Assembly (NCBI GenBank): GCA_964369685.1
Contig: CAYJFB010000004.1
Span: 65,978-129,977 of the forward strand
Direction: 5' to 3'
DNA length: 64,000 nt
DNA from: Avidesulfovibrio sp964369685
GTDB taxonomy: Bacteria > Desulfobacterota > Desulfovibrionia > Desulfovibrionales > Desulfovibrionaceae
In this document: in pieces, positions 36,730 to 45,412 of the stretch
Layout of the letters: the number at the start of each line of letters is the position of its first letter
Numbering within the stretch: position 1 is the first letter of the stretch
The notes under the pieces: model-generated
What the model saw: the letters and a program-made list of their open reading frames with translations, nothing else
What the model was told of the DNA's origin: nothing
The model's database searches: none
Made by a program: the position numbers and the translations under genes

Positions 36730-38442
36730 TTAAAACATGAAATACAATCTCGCCAAGGGCAGCTCACTAAAAGGTTCACAGCTTATCTTTTCGCCGTTGA
36801 TCTTCACGGTATAGGTTTCCGGATCAACTTCAATATCAGCCATGATATCATTGAATTTCATATCATGTTTACCAATGCTACGGCAATTTTTTACCGGCAG
36901 AGATGTACGAGTAACACCGAGTTTCTCCAGCAGTTTTTCTTTATGGGCATATTGCGACACAAAGGTAATGCTTGTATGATCGACCGCTTTACCTTGCGCA
37001 CCAAACATGGGTGTATATACCACGGGCTGCGGCGTAGGTATGGAGGCATTGGCATCACCCATGCGTGCCCCTACGATGAAACCTGATTTGATGATAAGTT
37101 CCGGTTTAGCCCCAAAGAAAGCCGGCTTCCAAAGAACCAGATCAGCCATTTTGCCCACTTCTACAGAACCCACATATTCACTGATACCATGGGTGATGGC
37201 AGGGTTTATGGTATATTTTGCTACATAACGTTTGGCACGGAAATTATCGTTACGTGCAGTATCCTCAGGCAAAGCTCCGCGTTGCATTTTCATTTTATGG
37301 GCTGTCTGCCATGTACGAATGATGACTTCACCCACACGCCCCATGGCTTGTGAGTCAGAACTCATCATGGAAAAAATACCCATATCGTGTAAAATATCCT
37401 CAGCGGCTATGGTTTCTGGACGGATGCGTGAATCGGCAAAGGCCACATCCTCCGGATTTTTTTTATCAAGATGATGACATACCATGAGCATGTCCAGATG
37501 TTCGTCAATGGTGTTGACCGTATAGGGCATGGTCGGGTTGGTGGAAGAAGGCAGAATATTTTTTAGTGCCGCCGCCTTAATGATGTCCGGCGCGTGTCCT
37601 CCTCCTGCTCCTTCAGTATGATAGGTGTGGATGACGCGTCCACCAATGGCATTCAGTGTGTCTTCCACAAAACCGGCCTCGTTCAAGGTGTCAGTATGAA
37701 TAGACACTTGGACATCATAGCGATCTGCCACATCAAGGCAGACATCAATGGCCTTGGGCGTCGTGCCCCAGTCTTCGTGGAGCTTTAAACCAATAGCGCC
37801 TGCATGTATTTGCTCAATCAAGGTTTCGGGGCTGGAGGAATTGCCTTTACCCAAAAAACCCACATTGAGAGGAACGCCCATGGAGGCTTCCAGCATTGTA
37901 TGCAGATTAAAAGAGCCGGGGGTACAGGTGGTGGCATTGGTACCATCGGCAGGTCCCGTACCGCCGCCCAACATGGTGGTGATGCCACTGTACAGAGCTG
38001 TTTCTATTTGTGTGGGGGAAATAAAATGAATATGCGTATCCACGCCTCCTGCTGTCAGAATAAGCCCTTCTCCGGCAATGGCCTCGGTGGAAGCACCGAT
38101 AATCATATGCGCGTCCACATTATCCATCATATGTGGATTTCCTGCTTTGCCTATGCCGTGGATTTTTCCGTCTTTAATACCTATATCAGCCTTAAAAATA
38201 CCCGTATAGTCCAGCACAAGCACATTGGTAATGACCAAATCAAGGCACTCTTGGTCACTGTGTACGCACGATTGCCCCATGCCGTCACGTAAGGATTTAC
38301 CGCCGCCAAACTTAGCCTCTTCACCATAGGTGGTATAATCTTTTTCTACTTCAATGAGCAAAGAAGTGTCTGCAAGGCGTACCCTGTCACCCACAGTGGG
38401 ACCGTACATGGTGGCGTACATTTTTTTAGAGAGTGTTGTCAT
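36730..38442 (-). CDS. ureC: Urease alpha (catalytic) subunit
   Basis: 570 residues, full length. It hydrolyses urea to ammonia and carbamate. Active-site residues are in place: the HIH pair in [12 protein letters not shown], the carbamylated Lys in GLKLHEDWG, His in [11 protein letters not shown], the [12 protein letters not shown] motif, the flap MVCHHL (Cys/His) and Asp in [11 protein letters not shown]. The start overlaps the 3' end of ureAB by 17 bases, with GGAGG ahead of the ATG. Subunit size and fusion state match Helicobacter UreB. Confidence 0.97.
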   Translation of the reverse strand: MTTLSKKMYATMYGPTVGDRVRLADTSLLIEVEKDYTTYGEEAKFGGGKSLRDGMGQSCVHSDQECLDLVITNVLVLDYTGIFKADIGIKDGKIHGIGKAGNPHMMDNVDAHMIIGASTEAIAGEGLILTAGGVDTHIHFISPTQIETALYSGITTMLGGGTGPADGTNATTCTPGSFNLHTMLEASMGVPLNVGFLGKGNSSSPETLIEQIHAGAIGLKLHEDWGTTPKAIDVCLDVADRYDVQVSIHTDTLNEAGFVEDTLNAIGGRVIHTYHTEGAGGGHAPDIIKAAALKNILPSSTNPTMPYTVNTIDEHLDMLMVCHHLDKKNPEDVAFADSRIRPETIAAEDILHDMGIFSMMSSDSQAMGRVGEVIIRTWQTAHKMKMQRGALPEDTARNDNFRAKRYVAKYTINPAITHGISEYVGSVEVGKMADLVLWKPAFFGAKPELIIKSGFIVGARMGDANASIPTPQPVVYTPMFGAQGKAVDHTSITFVSQYAHKEKLLEKLGVTRTSLPVKNCRSIGKHDMKFNDIMADIEVDPETYTVKINGEKISCEPFSELPLARLYFMF

Positions 38443-39130
38443 GTTCTACCTCCATTCCTTTAAAGCCTTGTTCCTTCGCTTTGGCAAAGGCCGCTTCACG
38501 CACGTCACTCTTATCAAAAGCTCCATTGACCAGCCCATTGAGACCATAGCCTTCGCGAGTGCCGCCAATGCGTACCAGCGTTACTTCTTTAGCTTCACCG
38601 GGTTCAAAGCGTATGGCTGTGCCCGAAGCAATATCAAGGCGCATACCAAAGGATGCTTTTCTGTCAAAATCCAGCATCTTGTTTACTTCAAAGAAATGAT
38701 AATGCGAACCAACCTGAACGGGTCTGTCTGCCGTATTCTTCACGATGAGCGTGCGCTTTTCACGCCCTACGTTCAGTTCAATACACCCCTCATCGGTGAG
38801 AATTTCCCCGGGAACACACTCTAACGTTGTTTCTATGGGATTATGCACCGTCACAAGCTTGGTGCCGTCCATAAATGTGGCCTCTATTTGAATCTCATGC
38901 AACATTTCCGCCACACCAGGCAGCACCTCTTCACTCTTAAGTAATGTTCTGCCATATTGCATAAGTTCTGCGACGCGCATGTTTTCACGGGCTTTTTCTA
39001 AAAGCTCTGCCGAAATATAGGCCACAGCCTCCGTATAATTTAATTGAAGGCCTCTCTTCAAACGTTGCTTGGCCAACGACCCGGCCAAATGCAATAAGAG
39101 TTTTTCTTGTTCTCGTGGTGTTAAGTGCAC
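38426..39130 (-). CDS. ureA: Fused urease gamma-beta subunit (UreAB, Helicobacter type)
   Basis: 234 residues. Residues 1-100 are the gamma subunit ([39 protein letters not shown]). From about 105 on is the beta subunit ([50 protein letters not shown]). The fusion is the form seen in Helicobacter UreA; most bacteria have two genes. It follows urtE by 15 bases, so import and hydrolysis of urea are cotranscribed. Confidence 0.95.
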   Translation of the reverse strand: MHLTPREQEKLLLHLAGSLAKQRLKRGLQLNYTEAVAYISAELLEKARENMRVAELMQYGRTLLKSEEVLPGVAEMLHEIQIEATFMDGTKLVTVHNPIETTLECVPGEILTDEGCIELNVGREKRTLIVKNTADRPVQVGSHYHFFEVNKMLDFDRKASFGMRLDIASGTAIRFEPGEAKEVTLVRIGGTREGYGLNGLVNGAFDKSDVREAAFAKAKEQGFKGMEVEHDNTL

Positions 39131-39145
39131 AGTATGACTCCTTAA

Positions 39146-39838
39146 TCAATGCGTCATAAGGTTTTGTAATTGTTCTTTATCACAATTTGTTATGCTATTG
39201 GTATAGATAATATTTCCTTTTTCCATGACGTTGACTATGTGCGCATTGTCCATAATGAAATCAAGATATTGTTCCACTAGTAAAACAGTAATGCTCTTCC
39301 ATTCATTAATTTTTTGTATGGCGTGACCGATGTCTTGAATGACAGAAGGCTGTATGCCTTCGGTGGGTTCGTCCAAAATGAGAATTTTGGGATTGGCCAC
39401 CAGGGCTCTGGCAATGGCCAGCTGTTGTTGTTGACCGCCGGAGAGATCGCCGCCTTTGCGCAGAATAAATTTGGCCAAAATGGGGAATAAATCAAAGAGA
39501 TATTCGGGTATTTCGCCTTTGCCTCCAAGAGGTTGCAGACCCAGATCTAAATTTTCTTGCACAGTCATGTGTGAAAAAATATCTCGCCCTTGGGGTACGT
39601 AGCCGATACCAAGTTTCGCGCGCTCATGCGTGGGGAGCTTGATGATGTCTTTTCCATCAAAAAGAATTTTTCCGTGCGGTGTTTTTACAATACCCATAAT
39701 GCTTTTAAGCGTTGTGCTTTTACCAACCCCGTTGCGTCCCATCAGACTCACAATTTTGCCTGTAGGCACAGAAAAATTGAGATTTTCAATGACACAACTT
39801 TCACCGTAATAGCAGGCTATATTTTCCATCTGTAGCAT
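39146..39838 (-). CDS. urtE: Urea ABC transporter ATPase UrtE
   Basis: 230 residues. LivF-like ATPase: Walker A GRNGVGKST, the signature LSGGQQQQLAIARAL and Walker B ILILDEPTEGIQP. Its position between urtD and urease assigns it to urea import. Confidence 0.93.
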   Translation of the reverse strand: MLQMENIACYYGESCVIENLNFSVPTGKIVSLMGRNGVGKSTTLKSIMGIVKTPHGKILFDGKDIIKLPTHERAKLGIGYVPQGRDIFSHMTVQENLDLGLQPLGGKGEIPEYLFDLFPILAKFILRKGGDLSGGQQQQLAIARALVANPKILILDEPTEGIQPSVIQDIGHAIQKINEWKSITVLLVEQYLDFIMDNAHIVNVMEKGNIIYTNSITNCDKEQLQNLMTH

Positions 39839-39886
39839 GACTTATTCCTGATATATATTTAAAAATTCAACGCGTGCAGACACTAC

Positions 39887-40672
39887 CTACTCTTCTCTTT
39901 TTCCACGCCCCAGATACACGGCTTGTACGGTTTCATTGTCTAATACTTCGTCAATATTGCCTTCCATGAGCACACGCCCTTCGTGCAATACGGTGACCAC
40001 ATCGGCAACTTGCTTTACAAATTCCATATCGTGCTCAATGACAATGACGGTACACCTGTTTTTTACCTGCTTGAGTAATTCGCCCGTTTTAAAGGTTTCT
40101 GGCTTACCCATGCCCGCGGCAGGTTCATCAAGCATGATTATTTCAGGGTCTTGAACTAATTGCATGGCAATTTCTAACCATTGTTTTTCACCATGGGATA
40201 GGGAACCTGCTCGCACATGGCGACGATCGGTAAGATTTACGTCTTCCAGGGTTTGGCTAATTTTATCCAGCTCTTCAGCGGTGGTTTTATGAAAAATAGA
40301 TTGCCACACACCCTTATTACCCTTGAGCGAGAGTACCATATTATCTTCCACAGAGAGATTGGCAAAAACTGAAGGTACTTGAAATTTGCGTCCTATACCT
40401 TTTTGTACAATTTCATATTCTTTTAAGTCTGTGATGCGTATGCCTTCTTGCTCTTTGGGATAAAAAAAGACATTCCCCATAGTGGGACGTGTTTTGGCGC
40501 AGATAATATCCAGCAAGGTGGTTTTTCCTGCACCATTGGGCCCAATGAAAAAATGTATGCTGTGCCGTTGCACTTTCGCTTTTACATCAGTAAGAGCATA
40601 AAAACCGTCAAAGCTCACGGAAATGTTTTTAATATCTAAAATGGTGTCTGTGGTATTTGGCGTGCTGTTCAT
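39887..40672 (-). CDS. urtD: Urea ABC transporter ATPase UrtD
   Basis: 261 residues. LivG-like ATPase: Walker A GPNGAGKTT, signature LSHGEKQWLEIAMQL (the SHGEKQWLEI form is typical of UrtD) and Walker B IIMLDEPAAGMG. Twelve bases separate it from urtC. Confidence 0.94.
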   Translation of the reverse strand: MNSTPNTTDTILDIKNISVSFDGFYALTDVKAKVQRHSIHFFIGPNGAGKTTLLDIICAKTRPTMGNVFFYPKEQEGIRITDLKEYEIVQKGIGRKFQVPSVFANLSVEDNMVLSLKGNKGVWQSIFHKTTAEELDKISQTLEDVNLTDRRHVRAGSLSHGEKQWLEIAMQLVQDPEIIMLDEPAAGMGKPETFKTGELLKQVKNRCTVIVIEHDMEFVKQVADVVTVLHEGRVLMEGNIDEVLDNETVQAVYLGRGKREE

Positions 40673-40684
40673 GGCATATGTTCT

Positions 40685-41755
40685 CTATTTTGTGCTCAGT
40701 TTTGCTTTTGGGTTTTGAAAAAAATTGGTAAGGGTACCCACGATGCCGCCTTTAAAGTAAATGATGGTGACGCAAAAGGCCACGCCGATGATATATTGCC
40801 AGAGTTCTACCATTCTTCCGGAGCTGATATTGTATTCGCACAAATTGACGAGGAAAACACCGCAGACAGCACCAAGCAAGGTGCCACGTCCGCCAATGGC
40901 TATCCAAATAACCATCATAATGGAGTAGGCTATGGTCATTTGTGATGGAGTTATGCTGCCGTTAAAATTTACAAAAACTGCACCGCCAAGACCGGCAAAT
41001 ATGGCTGAAAGCACATAGACAAAATTCTTATATTGGCTCACTTTATAGCCTGAAAAATAGGTTCTGTTTTCGCCATCGCGAATGGCTACCAATATTTTTC
41101 CAAACTTACTGTTAACAAGATAACGTGCTATAAAATATGTAATAGCCAAGAGAAATGTAGTTCCGTAAAAGAGTAGGAGCATATTGTCCATATTGGCTTT
41201 ACCTTTGATGCTGCCAAAAATAGATTTAATTTCTGTAATGCCGGTATTGCCGTTGGTATACGGTGAAAGGGCAATAAACATGGAGTAGGTAGCCCAAGTA
41301 AGCGCCTGAGATATTATGGAAAAATATACGCCTTTGATCCTGTTTCTAAAAATAAAATAACCAATAATGCCGGACACTGCCGCAGGAATCAGGAGAATAA
41401 GTATGGCGGTGAGGAAGGAAGATTGAAAAGGCAACCATACTAAGGGAAGTTCTTTCAAACCTCCGATAAACATAAAATCAGCAATTTCACCCCCTGTGGC
41501 TTGTAGCTTTAAATACATGGCCATGGCATAGCCTCCTAAGGCAAAATACAAACCATGTCCAAGGCTTAAAATACCCGTGTATCCCCAAATAAGGTCAAGA
41601 CCGATAACCAAAATGCAAAAGGAGATACACTTACCAATAAAAAGTACGGTAGAAGTACTTTGGATAATACCTAAATGTAAGAGCACAGGAGCACTACATA
41701 AGCATATCAGGAGCAGAACAAAAATCTTATCGTGCATGTGTTGTAAACATTTCAT
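40685..41755 (-). CDS. urtC: Urea ABC transporter permease UrtC
   Basis: 356 residues with about ten hydrophobic segments, LivM-like. DLIWGYTGILSLGHGLYFALGGYAMAMYL and AIGGRGTLLGAVCG are permease signatures. An 8-base gap separates it from urtB. Confidence 0.93.
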   Translation of the reverse strand: MKCLQHMHDKIFVLLLICLCSAPVLLHLGIIQSTSTVLFIGKCISFCILVIGLDLIWGYTGILSLGHGLYFALGGYAMAMYLKLQATGGEIADFMFIGGLKELPLVWLPFQSSFLTAILILLIPAAVSGIIGYFIFRNRIKGVYFSIISQALTWATYSMFIALSPYTNGNTGITEIKSIFGSIKGKANMDNMLLLFYGTTFLLAITYFIARYLVNSKFGKILVAIRDGENRTYFSGYKVSQYKNFVYVLSAIFAGLGGAVFVNFNGSITPSQMTIAYSIMMVIWIAIGGRGTLLGAVCGVFLVNLCEYNISSGRMVELWQYIIGVAFCVTIIYFKGGIVGTLTNFFQNPKAKLSTK

Positions 41756-41763
41756 GATGTGTC

Positions 41764-42669
41764 CTAACCTTCTAAGCTTCTGCTTTTTATAACAAAAAGT
41801 CCTTGAGGGCGTTTTTGTAAAATGGTCACCACCAATAAAAGTACAATGGCCTTGGCAATGGAAGACGAGGTGTAAATTTCTGTAAAAATACCGGTAAAAC
41901 CAATCATAATGGAAGCTAAAACAGTACCTATAAGCTTGCCGACACCGCCCAATACCACAGCCATAAAAGAATTGACTATATAACTTTGACCTACTGTGGA
42001 ATCAATGGATCCCAGCAACGCTACGGAACAGCCCGCAATACCTGCCAGGCCACAGCCCAAAGAAAACGTGATATTATCTACTTTACGTGAATTGATCCCC
42101 ATACATTGAGCCATAGGGCGATGTTGCATAACGGCACGCATTTGTTTGCCAAAATTCATACGAAAAAGTACAAACCACAAGAATAAAAGACTCAATAATA
42201 CAAGAGCAATGATAAATAACCTATTGTAAGAAAAAGTCATATTCATGATGGCAAGACCGCCATTTAAAAATGAAGGTGCTTCGACATTAACCCCTTGGGC
42301 GCCAAAAATGGTGCGTACCAGTTGTTGTAAGATGATACTTACGCCAAAAGTGGCCAGTAAGCTGTCTATTTCTCGTCCATACAAGTTGGAAATGACAACT
42401 TTTTCCAAAAAACTGCCGACGGCAAACGCCACCAAAAAAGCCACAGGTATGGCGGCAAGATAGTAGAGAAAAAGCATTTCAGCAGGAAGATAGGCCTTAA
42501 AGCATTGCTGCACCACAAAGGTCATGTAGGCACCAATCATTACAAATTCTCCATGAGCCATGTTGATGACCTTCATAAGACCAAACGTAATGGCAAGACC
42601 TATGGAAGTAAGCAAGATTATTGAGCTTAAACTCAAACTATTGAATACGGTGCTAATGAATTGTTCCAT
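41764..42669 (-). CDS. urtB: Urea ABC transporter permease UrtB
   Basis: 301 residues from MEQFISTVFNSL; the frame is open 22 codons further up but that leader is polar and has no ribosome site. LivH-like with eight hydrophobic segments, including INMAHGEFVMIGAY and VVLGGVGKLIGTVLAS. It is separated from urtA by 104 bases holding a stem-loop. Confidence 0.93.
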   Translation of the reverse strand: MEQFISTVFNSLSLSSIILLTSIGLAITFGLMKVINMAHGEFVMIGAYMTFVVQQCFKAYLPAEMLFLYYLAAIPVAFLVAFAVGSFLEKVVISNLYGREIDSLLATFGVSIILQQLVRTIFGAQGVNVEAPSFLNGGLAIMNMTFSYNRLFIIALVLLSLLFLWFVLFRMNFGKQMRAVMQHRPMAQCMGINSRKVDNITFSLGCGLAGIAGCSVALLGSIDSTVGQSYIVNSFMAVVLGGVGKLIGTVLASIMIGFTGIFTEIYTSSSIAKAIVLLLVVTILQKRPQGLFVIKSRSLEG

Positions 42670-42721
42670 AAAAATATTCTCTTTCCCTGTGCTTTGCGCG
42701 CTGCGCTCCTTGGGAGACTTT

Positions 42722-42766
42722 GCCAAGCCACACAATATTATCGTATCGATCTTTTGTATGGCTTGG
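42722..42766 (-). promoter_or_regulatory. Stem-loop between urtA and urtB
   Basis: GCCAAGCCA (42722-42730) pairs with TGGCTTGGC (42758-42766), extended inward by ACAA/TTGT after one mismatch. It has no T-run. It probably stabilises the urtA message or partly stops transcription, giving more binding protein than permease. Confidence 0.6.
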
Positions 42767-42773
42767 CGTTTAA

Positions 42774-44000
42774 TTATTTTACTTGAATGGATTTTGCCCA
42801 GCTATAGGTGGTGAGATAAGGGTCGGGCTCTACAGGAGTTTTGGTGGCAAAGACTTCGTAAATGAGACCGTCGCTGTTTATTTTGCCCACACGCACAGGT
42901 TTGGCCAAATGTTGATTCTCTGCATGAATAGTCACAAGACCTTCGGGGGCTTTGAAGGATATGCCGCCTTTTTTGATGGCTGTCAGCACTGCCTCAACAT
43001 CAAAACTTCCGGCTTTTTCCACAGCGGTTTTCCATAGATACACGGCACTATAGGCAGCTTCTGCGGGGTCGGAGGTAACACGGGTCTCTCCAAATGCGTC
43101 CTTATATGCTTTGACAAAGGCGGTGTTTTCCGGGGTGTCGGTGGTTTGATAATAGTTCCAAGACACAAGGTGATCTTTCAATATTTCCGCACCGATAGTG
43201 GCCACTTCTTCTTCGGCGATAGAGAAGGACATGGTCATATAGTCCTTACTGGTATAATTTTTTTCTGCCATTTGTTTAAAGAAAGAGACATTCCCCGTAC
43301 CATTTAGGGTGTTGATGATCACCTCAGGCTTGGCTTTTTCAATCTTGCCTATGATGGCAGCAAAATCGGTTTGATCCATGCTGGCGTATTCTTCGCCCAT
43401 GACTTCACCACCTTGAGCGGCAAGCTGCGTTTTGATGACAAGGTTTGCCGTTCTTGGGAATACATAGTCAGAACCGAGGAGAAAGAATTTCTTGTAGCCT
43501 TGCGACAAAAGATATTCAATGGCAGGTACAATTTGTTGATTGGGAGCGGCACCTGTATAGATAATGTGAGGAGATTGTTCCATGCCTTCGTATTGTACAG
43601 GGTACCATAAAAGGGCTTCATAATCTTCAAAAATGGGCTTTACGGCCTTACGGGAAGAGGAAGTCCAGCAACCAAACACTGTGGCGACACCTTCGCTGTC
43701 CACTAATTTTTCGGCTTTGGTAGCAAATACAGAAGGCTCAGAGGCGCCGTCTTCTTCCACATATTCAATCTGTTTGCCAAGCACGCCACCGGCAGCGTTG
43801 ATTTCGTTAATGGCAAGCACTTCGGCATCACGCACCGCCTTTTCACTCATAGCCATGGCACCGGTAAGAGAATGCAACAATCCCACTTTTACCGTATCTG
43901 CGGCATGGGCAGGTGTAGCACCAAGCATACACAGCATGGCAAAACTGACTCCAAGACCCACAATTTTTTGTATACGCGGCTTGAACATTGCTTTTTCCAT
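42774..44000 (-). CDS. urtA: Urea ABC transporter substrate-binding protein UrtA
   Basis: 408 residues with a signal peptide (hydrophobic core 11-28, cleavage near AHAA-DTV). The mature protein is a periplasmic type I binding protein: KVGLLHSLTGAMAMSEKAVRDAEVLAINEINAAGG, and the UrtA-type FGCWTSSSRKAVKPIFED. AGGAG precedes the ATG. It heads the urt genes after the kinase-like gene, 75 bases away. Confidence 0.94.
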   Translation of the reverse strand: MEKAMFKPRIQKIVGLGVSFAMLCMLGATPAHAADTVKVGLLHSLTGAMAMSEKAVRDAEVLAINEINAAGGVLGKQIEYVEEDGASEPSVFATKAEKLVDSEGVATVFGCWTSSSRKAVKPIFEDYEALLWYPVQYEGMEQSPHIIYTGAAPNQQIVPAIEYLLSQGYKKFFLLGSDYVFPRTANLVIKTQLAAQGGEVMGEEYASMDQTDFAAIIGKIEKAKPEVIINTLNGTGNVSFFKQMAEKNYTSKDYMTMSFSIAEEEVATIGAEILKDHLVSWNYYQTTDTPENTAFVKAYKDAFGETRVTSDPAEAAYSAVYLWKTAVEKAGSFDVEAVLTAIKKGGISFKAPEGLVTIHAENQHLAKPVRVGKINSDGLIYEVFATKTPVEPDPYLTTYSWAKSIQVK

Positions 44001-44075
44001 TTCTCTTCTCCTAAAAATAATATTTATATGAACAAAGTAAAAACCTTGTTGATATTTAGATTACACCTCTTGAGG

Positions 44076-44708
44076 TCACACTTCCACGAGTCCTTTCAGC
44101 TTGAGACAGTGTATGATGAGCCGAACACAATGCTCACGGCTCACTTTGCCTGTATTGAGTGTCATGTGATAGGCCACAGGATCTGTCCAAGAGGCACCAT
44201 TGGTATAATACTTGTAGTAGTCTGCACGGTATTTGTCTGTTTTTTGAATCATCTTATGGGCTTCTTCTTCGGTGAGACCGAGCAATTCTATCACATTTTT
44301 TACACAGACTGCACGTGGGGCTTCTACATAAACAGAAATAACATTGCTTTTTTTCTGTAAAATATGGTTGGCGCATTTACCGATGATGATACAAGAATGT
44401 TCTTCAGAAAGTTTTTTTATAAGTTTTGACTGGATATTGAAAAGATTATTGTCAGAAACAAAATCTTTCTCCATGGGAGTCGCTATATAGTTGGTTTTTG
44501 TATTACTCAGCACTTTAAGAAAGTATGATACGTTTAATTTTTCATCTACTTGTGCAAATCGTGCTTTATTTATGCCGGAATAATCTTCAAGCATCGCAGG
44601 TAACTGTGTATCATAACAGGGTATATTTAACTCTTGAGCGAGCATAGAACCAATATATTTACCGCCGCTTCCAAAGCCTCTGGCTATGGTAATAACAAAA
44701 TTTTTCAT
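44076..44708 (-). CDS. Cytidylate-kinase-like family protein at the head of the urea operon
   Basis: 210 residues. FVITIARGFGSGGKYIGSMLAQEL carries the variant P-loop (GFGSGGK) of the cytidylate kinase-like family. A LID-like region KTDKYRADYYKYYTNGASWTDPVAYHMTLNTG is near the C-terminus. It is not the housekeeping Cmk, whose sequence differs clearly. AAAGGAT precedes the ATG. It is the first gene of the kinase-urt-ure run, so it is probably transcribed with them. The substrate is unknown, and its link to urea metabolism is by position only. Confidence 0.75.
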   Translation of the reverse strand: MKNFVITIARGFGSGGKYIGSMLAQELNIPCYDTQLPAMLEDYSGINKARFAQVDEKLNVSYFLKVLSNTKTNYIATPMEKDFVSDNNLFNIQSKLIKKLSEEHSCIIIGKCANHILQKKSNVISVYVEAPRAVCVKNVIELLGLTEEEAHKMIQKTDKYRADYYKYYTNGASWTDPVAYHMTLNTGKVSREHCVRLIIHCLKLKGLVEV

Positions 44709-44724
44709 ATATATCCTTTATGAT

Positions 44725-44748
44725 ATTTTACTTTTACATAAGTAAAAT
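44725..44748. promoter_or_regulatory. Operator candidate 1: ATTTTACTT-N6-AAGTAAAAT
   Basis: Perfect 9-bp arms around TTACAT. It ends 17 bases from the ATG of the kinase-like gene, so binding of a repressor, or folding of the RNA, could block the ribosome site or transcription of the urea operon. Confidence 0.55.
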
Positions 44749-44810
44749 GAAATATCGCATTCATACAAAATCTGTTTTATTATAAGCAAAGGGTGTGCCA
44801 AATGAAAAAA

Positions 44811-44836
44811 ACTTATTATTACAATAAATAATAAGT
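44811..44836. promoter_or_regulatory. Operator candidate 2: ACTTATTATT-N6-AATAATAAGT
   Basis: Perfect 10-bp arms around ACAATA, about 100 bases upstream of the first gene of the urea operon. Symmetry and spacing suggest a dimeric regulator site. It does not match the E. coli NikR box. Confidence 0.55.
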
Positions 44837-45372
44837 AGACAGATACATTTCTTGTATAAAAATCTACAAAAATGTGTTTTTTTAAAAAATACCAGAAGAG
44901 AAAAGTGTACTTATCTGTCAGGTTTTAAGCATAAATGTAGGCACATTATTGAAAGGTAAACCATATAGCTTTAAATAAATCAAAATTCTACAAAAATGTA
45001 ATTTTATAGTCGAAATATAATACACAAATATAGAAAAAATGAGAGAGATTGCACATTTTGTAAAAAATTAAAAAAACACGATATTCTTTTAAATCAAATG
45101 ATTAAAGCGCCTAAAGTATATAAACGTTTTTAGCCTTTACAGAATTCTGGGGATATAACTTTGTAACAAATCGCTTCGTACCACATAGATAGATAAATTC
45201 TACCAAAAAGTATTTTTTTGTTACATAGAAAAAACATCTTCAAGTGTAGTTGGTTATTGTGACGCTTGTGGAAAGAATGCTATTATTCTTTATGAGATCC
45301 AGTTGGGATTATTGATGAATAGATATCACCTGAAGTGGATTTTTTTAACATATTCTTATATTTTAAGTTTTT

Positions 45373-45403
45373 ACTGTGCAACAAAAAAACTTTGTTGCAC
45401 AGT
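45373..45403 (-). terminator. Hairpin at the 3' end of hcp
   Basis: A perfect 13-bp stem ACTGTGCAACAAA (45373-45385) / TTTGTTGCACAGT (45391-45403) lies 9 bases after the hcp stop. The minus strand shows A rather than T after the stem, so it may be an RNA-end stabiliser more than a classic terminator. Confidence 0.55.
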
Positions 45404-45412
45404 ATAGCATAT

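Larger units (their letters stand above)
44709..45412. other. 704-base AT-rich region upstream of the urea operon
   Basis: No gene is seen. It contains the two N6-spaced palindromes (44725-44748, 44811-44836), a 13-bp direct repeat TCTACAAAAATGT (44863-44875 and 44987-44999) with a partial inverted copy near 45051, and the hcp 3' hairpin (45373-45403). The urea operon promoter must lie here. Confidence 0.6.

Noticed and set aside
44761..44766. TCATAC as an E. coli-type NikR half-site in the urea upstream region
   Set aside because: No GTATGA partner at the required spacing.
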